Source: DATFDN01 sp963830565 (GTDB lineage: Bacteria > Pseudomonadota > Alphaproteobacteria > Acetobacterales > Acetobacteraceae). Taken from it: a stretch of 64,000 nt of DNA. This document shows, in pieces, positions 18,654 to 28,589 of this stretch. Position numbers and translations under genes: made by a program. The DNA lies in the NCBI GenBank assembly GCA_963830565.1, contig CAWHMO010000004.1:62001-126000 (forward strand), written 5' to 3'. Within the stretch, counting starts at the first letter, position 1, and each line of letters opens with the position of its first letter. Below the pieces are notes generated by a model, which saw only the letters and a program-made list of their open reading frames with translations, was not told where the DNA came from and did no database searches.

Positions 18654-18973
18654 TCGTGCTGGGCTCGCTCGCGATTCGCCTGCCGTTCACGCTGCAATAT
18701 GCCCGCGAGCGGGTCGCGCCGGAATTTTGGGACAATCCCGTATTCCGTTCAGTTAATGCGCGGATCACGGCGGCATGGGCGGGCGCCTTCGCGGTCATGC
18801 TGCTGGCGAAGCTGGCGGTCGCCACCATCCCCGGCATGCCCGGATGGTTCGGCGGAACGGCATCGATCCTGGCCAGCATCGCCGCGATCAGGTTCACCAC
18901 CTGGTATCCCGCGCACGTCCGACAGGCGCGCATCGTCGCTCAGACCACTCCGGCCGCGACCCCCGGCGCCTGA
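18648..18973 (+). pseudogene. Membrane-protein C-terminal fragment fused to the oxygenase relic
   Basis: The frame that carries the last piece of the oxygenase (PAGDVTSEPVFVP) continues into unrelated sequence with two TM helices (WAGAFAVMLLAKLAVATIP and GTASILASIAAIRFTTW) preceded by VLGSLAIRLPFTLQYARERV. The junction near 18650 looks like a recombination scar. I do not recognise the family. A fused product from an ATG near 18584 is possible but unlikely to matter. Confidence 0.45.
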
Positions 18974-19178
18974 CCCGAAACCTGGTTCAGCACCCCTGCG
19001 CGGGACCGATCACCATGGCGCCGGGCATTAGGCCGCCGCGCAACGCTTGCATTGGAAGCAAGAATTGCAACCGGTGTGCTAAATTGTTATCGCAAACCGT
19101 GCCCTGGAAATGGTGCCGGCACTTGGCAGGGAGTTGGAGTTGAGCATGCCTAGCCGCGTAGCACTTCAAGAATAGACC
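18974..19178. other. Gap before glgP, no gene seen
   Basis: 205 bases, less GC-rich than the flanks. I see no ORF with coding character, no RNA gene and no clear promoter. It marks the change from the relic cluster to the lower-GC glycogen phosphorylase gene. Confidence 0.5.
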
Positions 19179-21682
19179 ATGGCATATGACGACTGGAACG
19201 GGAGAACCGAAAGTCCCATGGCGGACCGAGATTCCTTGCCGATGCAAGAAGACAACGACGTTGCCACCATTCGTCGGAGCGTCGTTGCGAAGCTTACCTA
19301 CGCCGTTGGCCGAGACCCGATCGTGGCGAGTGAGTGGGACTGGTTCGTTGCGACCTGTCTCACAGTTCGCGACAGAATTGTTGACCGATGGATTCCGTCA
19401 ACGAGATCGGACTATACTGAGCGACGTAAGCGGGTTTACTATCTTTCGCTGGAGTTCCTGATCGGTCAACTACTCCACGACAACCTGCGCAATCTCGGTA
19501 TTTTGGAACCGATGCGTGCTGCTCTGGCCGAGCTTGGCGTGGATCTCGACAACATGCGGAATATCGAGCCTGACGCAGCCCTTGGGAACGGCGGCCTTGG
19601 GCGTCTAGCCGCTTGCTTCATGGAAAGTATGGCAACGCTCTCGATTCCCGCGCACGGGTACGGCATCCGCTACAATGCTGGCTTGTTCCGACAAGCTATC
19701 AACGAAGGTTGGCAGCAGGAATATCCGGAAAACTGGCTATCCGCGGGCAATCCATGGGAGTTCGTTCGACCAGAGAACTCACTCAATTGGCTTTGGCGGT
19801 GTGGTTACATCTGAAAGGGGCCTGGATGACCAGCTCCACCACGCATGGCACCCAATCGAGACTATAGATGCCCTGGCCTATGATACGCCCGTAGTCGGCT
19901 GGCGGGGACGGCATGTCAATGTGCTTCGCCTCTGGTCAGCTCGCGCGCCGGCTCCGCTTCATCTAGCCGCCTTCAACCAGGGCGATCATGTAGGCGCCCT
20001 TGAAGCTCGCACACGCGCTGACGCGATCTCCCTGATACTTTACCCGAGCGATGAAACTCCGGCGGGACAGGAGCTGAGACTGCGTCAGGAGTATTTTTTT
20101 TCGTCGGCGTCGCTGCAGGACTTGGTTCAGCGTCATGTACGCCATCATGGGAACGTGCGGACCCTTGCTGAAAAAGTGGCCATTCAACTCAACGACACAC
20201 ATCCCGCCATCGCCGTTGCGGAGCTCATGAGGCTGCTGGTTGATGTTCACGGCCTTGCCTGGGCAGAGGCCTGGACGATAACAACCGCCGTGTTCTCGTA
20301 TACAAATCATACGCTGCTGCCCGAAGCATTAGAGAGTTGGCCAGTATCTTTGATGGAGCGGCTGCTGCCTCGACACATGCAAATCATATACGAGATCAAC
20401 GCGCTCCATCTTAGCCAGATAAAAGGCGGGGCGTGTGACGACGCACACCGGATCTCGGCGTTGTCCCTGATTGACGAACATCACGGCCGGCGCGTGCGCA
20501 TGAGCAACTTGGCCTTTGTGGGCTCGCATAAAGTGAACGGCGTGTCGTCGCTGCACACGGACCTCTTGCGCCAAACACTGTTCCGCGACCTGCACGAGAT
20601 GTATCCCGAGCGGATAGTCAACAAGACGAATGGGATCACCTTCCGGCGCTGGCTTTTCGCGGCGAACCCCGCCCTGACTGCTCTCCTGGTCGAGGTGCTG
20701 GGCCCGCGGTTTCTGGATGACCCCGCCGAGTTGCAGTCTCTCGACCGATTTGCGGAAGATGCCTCGCTCCACGATCGGCTCGCCGTGGTACGGCGGCTGA
20801 ACAAAACCCGGCTCAGGGACTTGATTGCCGCCCGGGTTGGGGTCGAGGTGGATCCCGACGCGTTATTCGATGTCCACATCAAGAGGATCCATGAGGTACA
20901 AGCGCCAATTGATGAACATTCTGGAGACGATAGCCCTTTACAACGAGATACGGTCGCAGCCGACCCGCGATTGGGTGCCTAGGGTCAAGATTTTCGCGGG
21001 GAAGGCGGCGGCTAGTTATCATCGCGCCAAGCTCATTATAAAACTGATTCATGACGTTGGCTGGATGATCAACAATGATCCCAACGTACGTCAGCTGCTC
21101 AAAGTGGTGTTCCTTCCGAATTACAATGTGAGCCTGGCTGAGGCGATAATCCCTGCCGCGGACCTTTCCGAGCAAATCTCCACCGCCGGCATGGAAGCAT
21201 CCGGCACCGGGAATATGAAGCTGGCGCTCAACGGCGCTTTGACGATCGGAACCTTGGATGGGGCGAATGTGGAGATAATGGAGCACACCGGCGCCGAGAA
21301 CATGGTCATTTTCGGCCTGACCGCGGCGGAGGTGGAGCAGCGCCGGCTCGCGGGAACCGCTGGCCGCGACGCGCTCGGGGATTGCTTCGCACTTCAGGAA
21401 GTACTCGACGGGGTTGGATCAGGATTGTTCTCGCCGTCAGATCCGCATCGGTATCGCGAGTTGGTTGACGAGCTGCTCCATAGAGATCAGTTCATGGTGC
21501 TGTCAGACCTCGAATCCTACGCCCATGCGCAGCGCGAGGTCGATTCGCGATGGCGAGATAGGCGCAGCTGGTGGCGGTCCAGCGTTCTCAATACAGCAAG
21601 CCAGGGCTGGTGCTCGTCTGACCGGGCCATCACGGAATACGCGGAGGACATCTGGAAATTGCCGCCGCTACTTCGGTCATGA
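19179..21682 (+). CDS. glgP: Glycogen/starch phosphorylase with two frameshifts
   Basis: Phosphorolysis of alpha-1,4-glucan to glucose-1-phosphate using PLP. Removing two single extra bases (near 19790 and near 20895) restores 833 residues, the normal length. Landmarks: ALGNGGLGRLAACFMESMAT, YDTPVVGWRGRHVNVLRLWS, SDETPAGQELRLRQEYFF, NKTNGITFRRW, KRIHEYKRQLMN (spanning the second break) and the PLP segment ASGTGNMKLALNGALTIGT. Base composition is visibly lower in GC than the neighbours, suggesting different ancestry. No other glycogen genes are adjacent. Confidence 0.85.
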
Positions 21683-21786
21683 GGGTGAGCCTGCCCTGGT
21701 CAGGGCTGGACAGCTCGCCGCGCCCAAGGCACGGGTCGAACTCACGCGTGACGGCGATTTCGGAGGGCGCGGGCCGGCGCTGACGC

Positions 21787-23014
21787 CTACCGCCCGCGCG
21801 GCAGCGCCGGCGGGCGACGCAGCGCCCAGAACGCGATCGCGCCGCAGGCATAAGCGGCGATGGAGAGGATGAATGCCACCCGATAGCTGCCGGCGAGGTC
21901 GAACAGCAATCCGGCGAGCCAGGAGCCGAGCGCCGCGCCCAGCCCAGTGCCGATCGTGATGACCCCGAGGATCGAGCCGAGATTCGGGCCGGGGAATAGG
22001 TCGGCCGTCTTGGCGGTGATCGCCGGTCCGCGCGCCCCCCAGGTCAGGCCGAAGAAGCAGGCGTGCAGCCAGAGCAGAACATGCTGGTTGGGACCGGTGA
22101 TCAGCAGCGCGCAGACAACGCCAATGATGGATGTGCCATAGGTGACGACCGCCGACAGCTCCCGGCCGATATGATCCGACAGCGCGCCGGTGATGATGAT
22201 GCCGGGCAGGGACAATCCGGCACCTAGCCCGATCACCGTCGCGGCATACAGCTTGTTGAACCCCATGTCGGCGGCGAAGGCCAGTTGGTGCAGCGCGACG
22301 AGAAAACTGCCCAGACCTGTGAAGAAATAGACCGCGAACAGCAGCCAGAAATGCGGAGTGCGCATCGCCTGGCGCAGCGTCCAGGCGTGATCGGCTGCCG
22401 TGGCACGGTGGGCTTGGGCCGGCCCGCCAGGCGCAGCCTGGATGCCGCGGAACAGGAATGCCAGCGGCAGCACCAGCGCCGCCATGATCCCGGCCTCGGC
22501 CAGATAGGCGCCGCGCCAGCCCGCGGCCACCACCAGCGCCTGCGCCGCCGGGGCCGAGATCGCGCGCGCGACGCCGTTTCCCGATTGCAGCACCGCGACC
22601 GCCAGCCCGCGCTGGCGCAGGAACATCCGCGACAGCATCGGCACGAACACGACCATGCCGAGGCAGTTGGCCCCCAACGTCATCACCACGCCATAGAGCA
22701 GGACGATGTGCCACAGCGCGTTCGCCTGCGTGCTGGCCAGCAGCCCGAATGCAGAGAATCACGCCCCCGCCCAGCACGAGCCGCGCCGGTCCGAGCCGGT
22801 CCACCAGCGCACCCACCAGCGGCGATGTCAGCCCGCTCATCAGTTGCGAAACGGCGTAGGCGATCGAGGTCTCGGCGCGGGTCCAGCCGAACGCGCCGAT
22901 GAAGGCGAGCAGGAACACGGTATAGGAATGCATCATCGCCGCGCCGACCGCGAAGGTGGCGAAAGCGGCGGCGAGGATCAGCCAGGGCCGGCGAGGCAGC
23001 GCGGGGGGAGACAT
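21787..23014 (-). CDS. MFS transporter, one frameshift
   Basis: A 12-TM major facilitator of about 408 residues after removing one extra base near 22752. The N-terminal piece contains SQLMSGLTSPLVGALVDRLG (the loop 2-3 motif) and stops making sense after LVLGGGVILC; the other frame resumes FGLLASTQANALWHIVLL and runs to the end at ALPRGR. It resembles the oxalate/formate or monocarboxylate antiporter-like MFS branch. Divergent from the acyl-CoA cluster, it might import the acid degraded there, which is speculative. Confidence 0.78.
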
Positions 23015-23328
23015 GCGCGACGATAATGCCGCCAGGCGGCAAGGCGCTCAACTTTCGTTGATTGCCCGTACTTGTCTCCGGGAGACAACGCTCTTCCCGA
23101 ACGCGGTTGTTTCGAACTCGACAAACACCAAACGCACCCCGGACTGACCCGATCGTGCCGTCGTCCGGCGCGCGTGCTGCGTCATGGTTGCGGATCGCGG
23201 TGCGTGGAACCACCGGCGTTGCCATCGTCGCTCAATCCCTTCAGGCTAGCCGCAATGGCTGACGGAGCACGACCACATGGCCAAGGTATCTCACTGGAGA
23301 AAGCGATGCATCCATTAGTCGGCCAGCC
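23015..23328. promoter_or_regulatory. Divergent control region with a palindrome at 23072-23088
   Basis: 314 bases between the MFS gene and the acyl-CoA dehydrogenase. TTGTCTCC-G-GGAGACAA (23072-23088) is a perfect 8-base inverted repeat, and an imperfect relative with TTGTTTCG and CGACAA arms lies at about 23106-23124. Such a pair fits an operator for a dimeric repressor controlling both directions, but no regulator gene is adjacent and only a TetR relic is nearby. No ORF here has coding character except the mini-ORF at 23306. Confidence 0.45.
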
Positions 23329-23332
23329 ATGA
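23306..23332 (+). CDS. Eight-codon mini-ORF coupled to the acyl-CoA dehydrogenase start
   Basis: GGAGAAAGCG precedes ATG 23306, an excellent ribosome site, but the frame encodes only MHPLVGQP and ends at a TGA that overlaps the ATG of the dehydrogenase (ATGA). The dehydrogenase itself has no visible ribosome site. Termination and re-initiation would couple the two. The alternative is an unrecognised indel that hides a longer N-terminus of the dehydrogenase. Confidence 0.4.
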   Translation: MHPLVGQP

Positions 23333-24495
23333 TACCGACGGACGAGCAGATCGAGTTTCGCGACCTCGCGCGGCGTTTCGCGCGGGAGCGCCTCAAGCCC
23401 GGCTATCAGGCCCGCGAGCGCCTTGGGACGCTGGACCGCGATTTCCTGCGGGAGATGGGATCGCTCGGCCTGATCGGAGTGGATCTACCGGCACAGCATG
23501 GCGGTCTCGGCACGGACGGCACCACCGCCGGCCTTGTCATCGAGGAGATCGCTTATGCCGACATCAACGTCAGCTATGTCCAGCTCCTGGCCTCGCTGCT
23601 CGGCAGCCTGATCGCCCGTTTCGCGCATTCCTCCGTCGCGCAAACCTGGCTTCCGCAACTCATCGGCGGAGAGGCGGTCGTCGGGCTCGGCCTGACCGAG
23701 CCGCGTGGCGGATCGGACGCGGCGAATCTGATCCTGCGCGCGGAGCGACGGGGCGAGACCTATATCCTGAACGGCGAGAAGACCTCGATGTCATTCGCCG
23801 ATCAGGCGGACGCCATGATCGTGTTCGCCCGCACCGGGCCGCCCGGCTCCGGCGCGCGGGGCGTTTCGGCGTTCTTCGTCGATGCGGGCACGCCCGGGAT
23901 CGCGCGCACGCGGCTCGACGATGTCGGCTCCAGGATCGTCGGCCGTGGCTCCGTCTTCTTCGACAATGTCAGGCTTGCGCCCGAAACGCTTATGGGACGC
24001 GAGAACGGCGGGTTCACACAGGTGATGCAGGGCTTCGACTACAGCCGCGCCCTGATAGGCCTGCAGTGCGTCGCCGCCGCGCAGGCGTCGCTGGATGAGA
24101 CCTGGGACTACATCAAGCAGCGGGAGGCCTTCGGCGCGCCCATCGCGCAGTACCAGGGCGTCAGCTTCCCGCTGGCGGAGGGCGAGACGATGCTCGCCGC
24201 CGTGCGTCAGCTTTCGTATCACGCCCTCGCCCTGCGCGATCGCGGCGAGCGTCACACCGCCGAGGCGGCGATGTGCAAATGGCTGGCACCGAAGACAGCG
24301 GTGGACGTGATCCATCAATGCCTGCTCACGCACGGCCACTACGGCTGGACGATGGACCTGCCGCACCAGCAGCGGCTGCGCGATGTGATGGGACTGGAGA
24401 TCGGCGACGGCACCGCGCAGATCATGAAACTCGTCATCGCCCGCGAGCGCGTCGGGCACATCGCGGTGCAACATGCCAATCGAGGCGCCCCATGA
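23329..24495 (+). CDS. aliB: Acyl-CoA dehydrogenase (cyclohexanecarboxyl-CoA dehydrogenase-like)
   Basis: FAD enzyme of 388 residues that introduces the alpha-beta double bond. Three-domain fold: N-terminal helices; beta domain with VVGLGLTEPRGGSDAANLIL; C-terminal helices with VMQGFDYSRALIGLQ and YGWTMDLPHQQRLRD. It heads a run of co-directional genes whose ligase and SDR resemble AliA and BadH, so alicyclic acyl-CoA is the most likely substrate; the gene symbol is an inference from that context. Its stop overlaps the next start (ATGA). Confidence 0.72.
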   Translation: MIPTDEQIEFRDLARRFARERLKPGYQARERLGTLDRDFLREMGSLGLIGVDLPAQHGGLGTDGTTAGLVIEEIAYADINVSYVQLLASLLGSLIARFAHSSVAQTWLPQLIGGEAVVGLGLTEPRGGSDAANLILRAERRGETYILNGEKTSMSFADQADAMIVFARTGPPGSGARGVSAFFVDAGTPGIARTRLDDVGSRIVGRGSVFFDNVRLAPETLMGRENGGFTQVMQGFDYSRALIGLQCVAAAQASLDETWDYIKQREAFGAPIAQYQGVSFPLAEGETMLAAVRQLSYHALALRDRGERHTAEAAMCKWLAPKTAVDVIHQCLLTHGHYGWTMDLPHQQRLRDVMGLEIGDGTAQIMKLVIARERVGHIAVQHANRGAP

Positions 24496-25349
24496 GCGAT
24501 CGGGCGGCTTTCGGGTTCACCGATTCCGAACTGGCCTGCCAAGCCACCGTGTTTCGCGACGGCCTGTTCGCGAAATCCGGCGTCCTGGTCAGCGGCGGCG
24601 GCAGCGGGCTCGGCAAGGCGATCGCGGCGCTGTTTGTCCGCCTCGGCGGGCGCGTCGCCATCACCGGACGCCGCCCCGAGCAACTCGACCGCGCTGCGAC
24701 ATTCCTGCGCGGCCTCGGCGGCGAAGTGTGGACCTACCCCATGACCATCCGCGACCCCGAGCAGGTAGGCGCGACTATCGCAGCCGCCGCCGCCGCGATG
24801 GGCGGCCTCGACATCGTGGTGAACAATGCCGGCGGGCAATTTCCGCAGGCGGCGCTCGACTTCTCGGTGAAGGGCTGGAACGCCGTCATCGACACCAACC
24901 TGAACGGCACCTGGCACATGATGCAGGCCACCGCCCGCGCCTGGGTCGCGGGCAGGCGCGGCGGGTGCATCGTCAACATCGTCGCCGATGTCTGGCGTGG
25001 CCTTCCCGGCATGGCCCATTCCTGCGCCGCCCGCGCGGGCGGGGTCTATCTTTCCAAGACCGTCGCGGTGGAATGGGCGCCGCACGCCATCCGGGTGAAC
25101 TGCGTCGCGCCGGGCTGCGTGGAGACGTCGGCGTTCGCGCTCTACCCACCCGAGGGCGCGGCGTCGTTTCAGAACGAGTCCAATCCGCTGCGCCGGGCGG
25201 GCGACGCGCAGGACATCGCCGAGGCGTGCGCCTGGCTGGCCGCGCCATCGGGCAAGTTCGTCACCGGGGAGGTCCTCACGGTTGACGGCGGCCAGCAACT
25301 CTGGGGCGATCCGTGGCCCGCCGGGCGGCCAGCCTGGTTTGGTCGCTGA
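24492..25349 (+). CDS. SDR of the 2,4-dienoyl/trans-2-enoyl-CoA reductase type
   Basis: 285 residues. The cofactor motif is LVSGGGSGLGKAIAALF and NNAGGQFPQAALDFSVKGW is typical of DECR/PECR-like SDRs. In place of the usual Ser-Tyr-x3-Lys it has HSCAARAGGVYLSKT, where the Tyr and Lys sit in the arrangement of that subgroup. It would reduce an enoyl-CoA with NADPH. It overlaps the dehydrogenase by 4 bases and precedes the CoA ligase by 6, so the three are one transcript. Confidence 0.75.
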   Translation: MSDRAAFGFTDSELACQATVFRDGLFAKSGVLVSGGGSGLGKAIAALFVRLGGRVAITGRRPEQLDRAATFLRGLGGEVWTYPMTIRDPEQVGATIAAAAAAMGGLDIVVNNAGGQFPQAALDFSVKGWNAVIDTNLNGTWHMMQATARAWVAGRRGGCIVNIVADVWRGLPGMAHSCAARAGGVYLSKTVAVEWAPHAIRVNCVAPGCVETSAFALYPPEGAASFQNESNPLRRAGDAQDIAEACAWLAAPSGKFVTGEVLTVDGGQQLWGDPWPAGRPAWFGR

Positions 25350-25355
25350 GGTCTG

Positions 25356-27005
25356 ATGGGCATGGACCCGATCATTCCGCCGGGAAGGCGCGACGCCGCG
25401 GTTGCCTCGGGTGCGTGGAAGGACCGCAGCCTGCTCGATGACTTCGACGCGGCGCTCGCCCGCGATCCGGATCGGGCGGCGATCATCGCGTATAGGATCG
25501 AAACCGGCGAACGAACGTCGCTGAGCTATGCCGCGCTCGACCACACGGTGCGCCGGATGGCGGCCGGGCTCGCCGGGCTGGGAATCGCCAAGGGTGACGT
25601 GGCCTCTTTCCAGCTTCCCAACTGGTGGCAGTTCACCGCGCTGCATCTCGCCTGCCTGCGGATCGGCGCCGTGACCAACCCCTTGATGCCGATTTTCCGC
25701 GAGCGCGAGATGCGCTTCATGCTGGGCTTCGCCGAAAGCCGGCTGCTCGTCGTGCCGCATCGTTTCCGCGGCTTCGATCACGCCGCGATGGCGCGCGACC
25801 TGCGGGCCGAGCTGCCGAACCTGGAGCACGTACTGGTGATTGGCGAAGACGATGAGGCGGGCTTCGAGCGCGTGCTGCTGGAGCGCGCCTGGGAGCGCGA
25901 ATCCGACATCGACGCGCTGTTCGCCGTCCGTCGCCCGGGCTGCGATGAGGTGGTCCAGCTGCTCTACACGTCGGGCACGACCGGGGAGCCCAAGGGCGTG
26001 ATGCACACGCCCAACACGCTCCGGCTGGCGGTCGACACCTATATCGGTCGGGCCGGGCTGGGCGGCGCAGACATCCCGCTGATGGCCTCCCCGCTGGCCC
26101 ATCAGACCGGCTTCATGTACGGCATGATGATGGCGATCATGCTTGGCACGACGTCGGTGCTGCAAGACATCTGGGAGCCCAGGCGCGCCGCCGACATCAT
26201 CGCGGCGGAGCGGGCGACCTTCAGCATGGGAGCGACGCCGTTCCTGACCGATCTCTGCGATGTCGCCGAGACACGCCGCGACGACCTCGCCAGCCTGCGC
26301 GGATTCCTCTGCGGCGGCGCGCCGATCCCCTCGCCGCTGGTCGGCCGCGCGGTCGGCGCCATGGGCGCGCGCATCCTCTCCGGCTGGGGTATGACCGAGA
26401 ATGGCGTCGTGACGATGACCGCGCCCGACGATGCGCCTCAACGCGCCGCCGAGACCGACGGCTATACGCTGCCGTTCATGGAGGTGAAGCTCGTGGACGC
26501 GGCAGGGACGGAGGTGCCGCGGGGCGCCGAGGGACATCTGCTGGTGCGCAGCTCGAGCAACTTCGTCGGCTACCTGAAGCGGCCACGGCTCTACACGGTG
26601 GATGTCGAGGGTTGGTTCGACAGCGGCGACCTCGCGCGGGCGGACGCGACCGGCGCGATCCGCATAAGCGGGCGAGTGAAGGACATCGTCATCCGCGGTG
26701 GCGAGAACATCCCCGTCGTGGAGATCGAGGCTCTGCTGTTCAAGCACAAGGCGGTGCGCGCGGTGGCGGTCGTAGGAATGCCCAACCCACGCCTGGGCGA
26801 GCGGATCTGCGCCTTCGTCACGCTGCGCGACCAAAAGGCGACGCTTGACCTGCCCGACATTGTCGCATTCCTGGGGGAGCAGCGGGTCGCACGGCAGTAC
26901 ATGCCCGAGCGATTGATCGTGCTCGACGAGATGCCAGCTACCGCCTCGGGCAAGATCCAGAAGTTCCGCCTGCGGGAACTGGCCAGGGCGATGGCGGCGG
27001 ACTAG
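25356..27005 (+). CDS. aliA: AMP-forming acyl-CoA ligase (cyclohexanecarboxylate-CoA ligase-like)
   Basis: 549 residues of the ANL superfamily. P-loop LLYTSGTTGEPKGVMHTP, adenine motif GWGMTENG, hinge GRVKDIVIRGGENIPVVEIE, and catalytic Lys near the end in TASGKIQKFRLREL. The stretch QLPNWWQFTALHLACLRIGA and the following NPLMPIFREREMRFML recall cyclohexanecarboxylate-CoA ligase AliA. It activates the acid with ATP before the dehydrogenase acts. Substrate assignment is from remembered similarity. Confidence 0.78.
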   Translation: MGMDPIIPPGRRDAAVASGAWKDRSLLDDFDAALARDPDRAAIIAYRIETGERTSLSYAALDHTVRRMAAGLAGLGIAKGDVASFQLPNWWQFTALHLACLRIGAVTNPLMPIFREREMRFMLGFAESRLLVVPHRFRGFDHAAMARDLRAELPNLEHVLVIGEDDEAGFERVLLERAWERESDIDALFAVRRPGCDEVVQLLYTSGTTGEPKGVMHTPNTLRLAVDTYIGRAGLGGADIPLMASPLAHQTGFMYGMMMAIMLGTTSVLQDIWEPRRAADIIAAERATFSMGATPFLTDLCDVAETRRDDLASLRGFLCGGAPIPSPLVGRAVGAMGARILSGWGMTENGVVTMTAPDDAPQRAAETDGYTLPFMEVKLVDAAGTEVPRGAEGHLLVRSSSNFVGYLKRPRLYTVDVEGWFDSGDLARADATGAIRISGRVKDIVIRGGENIPVVEIEALLFKHKAVRAVAVVGMPNPRLGERICAFVTLRDQKATLDLPDIVAFLGEQRVARQYMPERLIVLDEMPATASGKIQKFRLRELARAMAAD

Positions 27006-27028
27006 CGGCTGAGAAGCGAGGGGACATC

Positions 27029-27754
27029 ATGCTCGATCTGCACTACTGGCCGACGCCGAACGGAAAGAAGGTCACGATCCTGCTCGAGGAGGCCGGGCTT
27101 CCCTACAATGTCATTCCCGTCAATATCGGACGCGGCGATCAGTTCAAAGAGTCATTCCTGGAGATGAACCCAAACCATCGCATGCCGGTGCTGGTAGATC
27201 ACGATCCGCCGGGCGGCGGGCTGCCGATCAGCATCTTCGAATCCGGCGCGATTATGATGTACCTTGCCGAGAGGATCGGCCGCTTCTGGCCCCAAGATGT
27301 GCGCGGCAAATACGCCGTCACCCAGTGGGTGATCTGGCAGATGGCGAATCAGGGACCGAAGCTCGGCGAGTGTGGGCATTTCCGCCGGCTCGGCGACAAG
27401 CAGGGCGACCAGTCTTACGCCATCCGCCGCTTCACCGACGAGGCCAACCGTCTCTACGGCGTGCTCAACATGCGGCTCTGGAAATCGCCGTATCTCGCCG
27501 GCGCCGAGTATACGATCGCCGACATGATCGCGTTCCCCTGGACGGTGAACTGGCAGAACCAGGGTCAGGACATCGGCGAGTTCCCGCATTTCCGGCGCTG
27601 GTTCGAGGAGATCGGCGCGCGGCCGGCGGTCCAGCGCGGCCTCGCGGTCGGCGCGGAGTTGTTCGAGGACCCGTCCAAGCTTCCGCCCGAGGAACAGGAG
27701 CGCCGCACCAAGCTGATCTACAACCAGCGCGCCCGCCCGCTTCCGGCCGCGTAA
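27029..27754 (+). CDS. Glutathione S-transferase family protein
   Basis: 241 residues, YfcG/YghU-like: thioredoxin-fold N-terminus LHYWPTPNGKKVTILLEEAG with MNPNHRMPVLVDHD and FESGAIMMYLAERIG for glutathione binding, and an all-helical C-terminus with YTIADMIAFPWTVNW. Ribosome site GAGGGGAC. Its place inside the acyl-CoA cluster suggests removal of a reactive enoyl or epoxide by-product, or a disulfide-bond reductase role; neither is shown. Confidence 0.85.
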   Translation: MLDLHYWPTPNGKKVTILLEEAGLPYNVIPVNIGRGDQFKESFLEMNPNHRMPVLVDHDPPGGGLPISIFESGAIMMYLAERIGRFWPQDVRGKYAVTQWVIWQMANQGPKLGECGHFRRLGDKQGDQSYAIRRFTDEANRLYGVLNMRLWKSPYLAGAEYTIADMIAFPWTVNWQNQGQDIGEFPHFRRWFEEIGARPAVQRGLAVGAELFEDPSKLPPEEQERRTKLIYNQRARPLPAA

Positions 27755-27782
27755 GGCGATCACTCCAGAACGGGAAGCGCCC

Positions 27783-28589
27783 ATGACCGACATCTATGCC
27801 CGCTACACGCGCCTGAAGTTCGACCGGCCGGCCGAACGCGTGCTGCGCATCACCATGGACAACGGGCGGATGAACACCGCCGATGGCGCGATGCACGCCG
27901 AACTCGCCGACATCTGGCGCGACGTGGATCGCGACAATTCGGTCAACGCGGTCGTCATCACCGGCGCCGGCAAGGTGTTCTCGGCCGGCGGCGACTTCGC
28001 CATGATCGAGCAGAACATCGGCGACTTCAAGTCGCGCGCGCGCCAGTGGAAGGAGGCGCGCGACATCGTCTATAACGTCATCAACTGCAACAAGCCTGTG
28101 GTCAGCGCGATGCGCGGCGTGGCGGTCGGCGCCGGGCTGGTGTGCGGCATCCTGGCCGATGTCTCGATCGCCACCAAGGATTGCCGCATCATCGATGGGC
28201 ATACGCGCCTTGGGGTGGCGGCGGGCGATCACGCGGCGATCATCTGGCCGCTGCTGTGCGGGATGGCGAAGGCCAAATACTACCTGCTGCTGTGCGAACA
28301 GGTGCTGGGCGCCGAGGCCGAGCGCATCGGGCTGATCAGCCTGGCGGTGGAGGAGGATGAGCTGGACGCCAAGGCGGTCGAGATCGCGGGGCGTCTGGCA
28401 GCCGGCGCACAGAGCGCGATCCGCTGGACCAAATACGCGCTCAACAACTGGCTGCGGGCGATGGGTCCGACCTTCGATTCCTCGCTCGCGCTCGAATTCC
28501 TGGGCTTCACCGGACCCGACGTGAAGGAAGGACTGGCCGCGCATCTGGGCAAGCGCAAGCCTGCCTTCCCGCCGGATACACCGGTGTGA
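27783..28589 (+). CDS. Enoyl-CoA hydratase/isomerase family protein
   Basis: Crotonase fold of 268 residues. Oxyanion-hole segments AGKVFSAGGDFAMIEQN and MRGVAVGAGLVCGILADVSI are present. In the region of the first catalytic Glu it has DGHTRLGVAAGDHAAIIWP, Asp/His-rich, so the chemistry may differ from simple hydration. GGGAAGC ribosome site. The next gene starts within its stop (GTGA). Confidence 0.82.
   Translation: MTDIYARYTRLKFDRPAERVLRITMDNGRMNTADGAMHAELADIWRDVDRDNSVNAVVITGAGKVFSAGGDFAMIEQNIGDFKSRARQWKEARDIVYNVINCNKPVVSAMRGVAVGAGLVCGILADVSIATKDCRIIDGHTRLGVAAGDHAAIIWPLLCGMAKAKYYLLLCEQVLGAEAERIGLISLAVEEDELDAKAVEIAGRLAAGAQSAIRWTKYALNNWLRAMGPTFDSSLALEFLGFTGPDVKEGLAAHLGKRKPAFPPDTPV

Noticed and set aside
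17738..18697. 319-codon minus-strand ORF as a real gene
   Set aside because: Only its last 90 codons (TetR tail) make sense; the rest is antisense to the carotenoid oxygenase relic.
24339..26834. 831-codon minus-strand ORF
   Set aside because: It lies antisense to the dehydrogenase, SDR and ligase genes, has a low-complexity composition and matches no family; a GC-rich shadow.
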